A stretch of 64,000 nucleotides of DNA from Odontesthes bonariensis (taxonomy: Eukaryota; Chordata; Actinopteri; Atheriniformes; Atherinopsidae), in assembly GCF_027942865.1 (NCBI RefSeq), contig NC_134526.1, positions 9,890,284 through 9,954,283 on the forward strand. The letters are read 5' to 3'. A program made the position numbers and the translations under genes. Positions within the stretch are counted from its first letter, which is position 1; each line of letters starts with the position of its first letter. The notes beneath the pieces were generated by a model, which was given only the letters and a program-made list of their open reading frames with translations, was not told where the DNA came from and did not search any database. Of the stretch, positions 60,773-64,000 are shown one piece after another.

Positions 60773-63700
60773 ATGGGGAAAAGCTGTAAAGTAGTCGTGT
60801 GTGGGCAGGCTTCAGTTGGAAAAACAGCTGTATTGGAACAATTACTGTATGCTAATCATGTTGCAGGTACGTCACCTGTCCTATGTACACCATTGACCTT
60901 TTGGTAAGATGTCAGTATGTCTGTGGCAGGCCAATTGGAAGAAAATCATAACAACTACAGTGCACAGTGAAAATGAGTACACCCCTGTTGAAAAGTAACA
61001 TTTTGAACAATATTTTAATACACACACAAGTTATTCCCAAAACAAGCATAGAGTAAGTTTAATACAACATCTGTTCAGCTTACAACAGAAAAGAAAGATC
61101 AATAATATAACTTAAATGACATATTTGTCCATTTTTGTGAAATTATGCTGGTGCAAAAGTGAGTACACCCCTATGTTAAACTCCCTGAGAATGGGCCGTG
61201 TTGGCCCGAAATGTCATGAAATGAAAAGGCATTAAAAGGGAGGTCATCGTTGTGCGTTTCATCCTTGCCTTACATTGAAATTTTACATTTTGAGTCTGCA
61301 CCAGGCTAAAAGAGACGTGTGTGAGATTTGACTGAAATCCTATGGAGAGTATCATGATCTGCTTCAGTAGTCACAGTACATGTTGACAAGCATGTTTCTT
61401 TTGGTGAAATTCAGCTTCCTACTGTTGATGGCATCCATACAGCCCCAAACCATGTCACTCCCACTACTATGCTTGACTTTAAGCATGGGGCACTTTTCTT
61501 TGTACAAATCACTTTTTACCACCACACAGGCTTGACACCATCTAAAGCAAATTTGTTCATCTTGGTGTCATCAGATCACAGGACATGGTTCCAGCAATCC
61601 ATATCCTTAGTTTGTTTGTCTCTGATGAGACAATGATAAACAAATTTGCTTTAGATGGTGTCAAGCCTGTGTGGTGGTAAAAAGTGATTTGTACAAAGAA
61701 AAGTGCCCCATGCTTAAAGTCAAGCATAGTAGTGGGAGTGACGTGGTTTGGGGCTGTATGGATGCCATCAACAGTAGGAAGCTGAATTTCACCAAAAGAA
61801 ACATGCTTGTCAACATGTACTGTGACTACTGAAGCAGATCATGATACTCTCCATAGGATTTCAGTCAAATCTCACACACGTCTCTTTTAGCCTGGTGCAG
61901 ACTCAAAATGTAAAATTTCAATGTAAGGCAAGGATGAAACGCACAACGATGACCTCCCTTTTAATGCCTTTTCATTTCATGACATTTCGGGCCAACACGG
62001 CCCATTCTCAGGGAGTTTAACATAGGGGTGTACTCACTTTTGCACCAGCATAATTTCACAAAAATGGACAAATATGTCATTTAAGTTATATTATTGACCT
62101 TTCATTTCTGTTGTAAGCTGAACAGATGTTGTATTAAACTTACTCTATGCACGTTTTGGGAATAACTTGTGTGTGTATTAAAATATTGTTCAAAATGTTA
62201 CTTTTCAACAGGGGTGTACTCATTTTCACTGTGCACTGTATATATACTTTGTAGATGATAATCAGAAGTGTTTTATCTTATGCTTTAGGCGTTCTTTGAT
62301 ACCACACACAAACCACTACAAACTGCTAGAAGATCGCCAACACATTGCTTTACACATTGAAGGATCTGAGCTTTCTAAGGAAATTTAAGTTTGTTTTATG
62401 AAGGTGGATGTCATTAAGTTTCAGACATTCATTCCTAACTGTAAAACTTAAAAAGTATGATTTTCATTCATACATTGGCACCTCTAGATCCAGCCAATGA
62501 TTATCACTGCTCTCAGATGATAATGTTAGTAACACTGCTGGGAGATGAGCAGCTTTGATAAGATGACTGAGTTTTGCACATTTTGATATATTAAATGTTA
62601 ACTTAGAAGCAAATGCCTATCACAGTAAATTTAACACAAAATAACATGAATGCTACACCATGTCATGCACAGTGTACTGTACCATGTTTCGCCTAAGGGA
62701 ATGTAAAGATGTCAAGCTACAAAATGTAATAACCCACACAGTTGCCTTTGCAGCATATCACACCATATGTGCCTGTTTTTGTGTTTCCTTTTTTAGGTTC
62801 AGAGCCCATGGAGACCCTGGAGGACATCTACATCGGCTCCATAGAAACTGACCGTGGCACACGAGAGCAGGTGCGCTTCTATGATACCCGTGGACTCCGG
62901 GACGGGATGGAGTTTCCCCGACATTACTACACCTTTGCTGATGGCTTTGTGCTCGTCTACAGCATCGACAGCAAAGAGTCCTTTAAGCGAATGGAGGCCC
63001 TCAAGAAAGACATAGATCGTCACAGAGACAAGAAAGAGGTGAGAACTGAACCCAGTTGTGCTCTTTGGTACGGTTGACTTATTAACACTTTGGATACAAA
63101 TCCTGAGAGATACAAGTTTTAACAGCTTTATTTATAGTTTGGTCCAGCTATGATGACAAAATTGCTGGTAATGTTGACAGTTATTAATATAAATGCAAGT
63201 ACAATACACAATATGTAACTATGCCAAAGATTCTGCATCACAGTATGCATTATAAATGTATTAATACTACAACAACAGTCATCCTTGTGTCAGTTATTGC
63301 TACACACTTACTTTTGGGGTCAAGTTACATCAGTGTGTACTCAGAGGGATATCAGACTTTTACAACAGCTCAGAAGCTTTTACAGTCTCACACGGGTGTC
63401 TGGTGATTAAAGATAGGAAGTAATTTGCACAGACATTGATTATTCTGCTCTATGCACTGGGATGAAATTTATGAATTATTTATTTGAATGTTCATAACTC
63501 CTATTTGCATTTAATTAACATTGGGTAACATACCATATTTAAGACTAAAGCAGATGTAGTGAAGCACACTACTGTCTTTGAGGTTAGCACCTCTGCAGAT
63601 TTGACCGTTGTTACACTAATCTGGTAATCCTGATGTGTAGGTGACCATTATCGTGTTGGGCAACAAGCTAGACAAGCAGGACGAGAGGAGAATGGACTCT

Positions 63701-63883
63701 AATCATGCCCAGAACTGGGCGAAGAACGAGAAGGTGCGCCTGTGGGAGGTGTCGGTTGTGGATCGTCGCACGCTCATTGAGCCCTTTGTGTACCTGGCCA
63801 GCAAAATGACCCAACCACAGAGCAAGTCCACCTTCCCTCTCAGCCGCAATAAGAATAAAGGCAGTGGTTCAACAGACAGCTAA
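60773..63883 (+). CDS. nkiras2: NKIRAS2 (kappaB-Ras2), NF-kB inhibitor-interacting Ras-like protein
   Basis: Small Ras-like protein; mammalian kappaB-Ras binds the PEST region of IkB-beta and slows its degradation, damping NF-kB, and also binds Ral-GAP. Exons: 60773-60866, 62797-63038, 63641-63883; 192 residues (human 191). A 5' untranslated exon ends at the donor TTAG|gtaag at 59156, and exon 2 begins at 60744. The P-loop is GQASVGKT (11-18) and the switch II motif is DTRGL, so the residues at Ras Gly12 and Gln61 are Ala and Leu, as in known kappaB-Ras proteins and unlike active GTPases. NKLD provides guanine recognition. Strong matches are [20 protein letters not shown] and [15 protein letters not shown]. 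Intron 2 carries a large palindromic transposon. Confidence 0.97.
60958..62238. mobile_element. palindromic Tc1/mariner-type element (600-bp inverted arms)
   Basis: Non-autonomous element of 1281 bp in nkiras2 intron 2. It starts CAGTGCACAGTGAAAATGAG, ends with the reverse complement and is flanked by TA on both sides (60956-60957, 62239-62240), the Tc1/mariner target duplication. The arms 60958-61557 and 61639-62238 are each 600 bases and near-identical inverted copies with only a few mismatches; an 81-base spacer separates them. In each arm the motif GAGTACACCCCT occurs at the tip and again about 186 bases inward (60975 and 61161 in the left arm), an IR/DR-like layout. Read outwards, each arm carries a broken remnant that looks like transposase coding sequence (for example [12 protein letters not shown] in the right arm), so both arms seem to be copies of the same half of a parent element. 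Confidence 0.9.
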
Positions 63884-64000
63884 GCAGCTGGCCTCTGTTG
63901 TCTTGTCTGAAGGGAGAGGTGGGATTATTTTAAAGGGAACATTGTTTTACTGAAACTATATAAGGAATGACTGACGTAGTAAAAGTTTTTAGGTTTTGAG
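63884..64000 (+). other. nkiras2: start of nkiras2 3' UTR
   Basis: Sequence after the nkiras2 stop codon up to the window edge; no poly(A) signal is reached. Confidence 0.7.

Overview
The window looks like nuclear DNA of a ray-finned fish, most likely a percomorph teleost. The genes are vertebrate, split by canonical GT-AG introns that are often only 80-400 bases long, and the non-coding DNA is littered with fish-type Tc1/mariner DNA transposon remnants. Nine protein-coding genes can be read exon by exon. Their content matches the block on human chromosome 17q21.2, recalled from memory as P3H4-FKBP10-NT5C3B-KLHL10-KLHL11-ACLY-TTC25-CNP-DNAJC7-NKIRAS2.

Left part (1-20 kb): p3h4 (-) and fkbp10 (+) lie head to head and both encode ER proteins for collagen folding and cross-linking. 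nt5c3b (-) follows, convergent with fkbp10, then klhl11 (-). No klhl10 is seen between the last two, unlike in mammals.

Middle (20-41 kb): acly (-), ATP-citrate lyase, has 27 coding exons giving 1092 residues plus a non-coding first exon near 40.4 kb. Its first three introns are large and carry a degraded Tc1-type transposon and a possible hAT-type MITE. The residue at the position of the mammalian regulatory Ser455 is proline.

Right part (42-64 kb): cnp (-), with the long acidic N-terminus of fish RICH proteins; odad4/ttc25 (-), a ciliary dynein-docking TPR protein; dnajc7 (-), a TPR/J-domain co-chaperone; and nkiras2 (+), a kappaB-Ras, head to head with dnajc7. The cnp-ttc25 pair is reversed in order and strand relative to mammals, as a two-gene inversion would leave it. 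Intron 2 of nkiras2 holds a 1281-bp palindromic Tc1-like element with two 600-base arms.

Each gene here acts in its own pathway except the collagen pair. Exon boundaries were placed by hand from splice signals, reading frame and remembered human homologues; exon lengths and phases close without frame breaks in all nine genes. No virus-derived element, tRNA, rRNA or CRISPR was recognised, and I see no undescribed biological system. The points most worth checking are the palindrome, the lost ACLY phosphosite, the local inversion and a stop-free 81-bp intron in nt5c3b.
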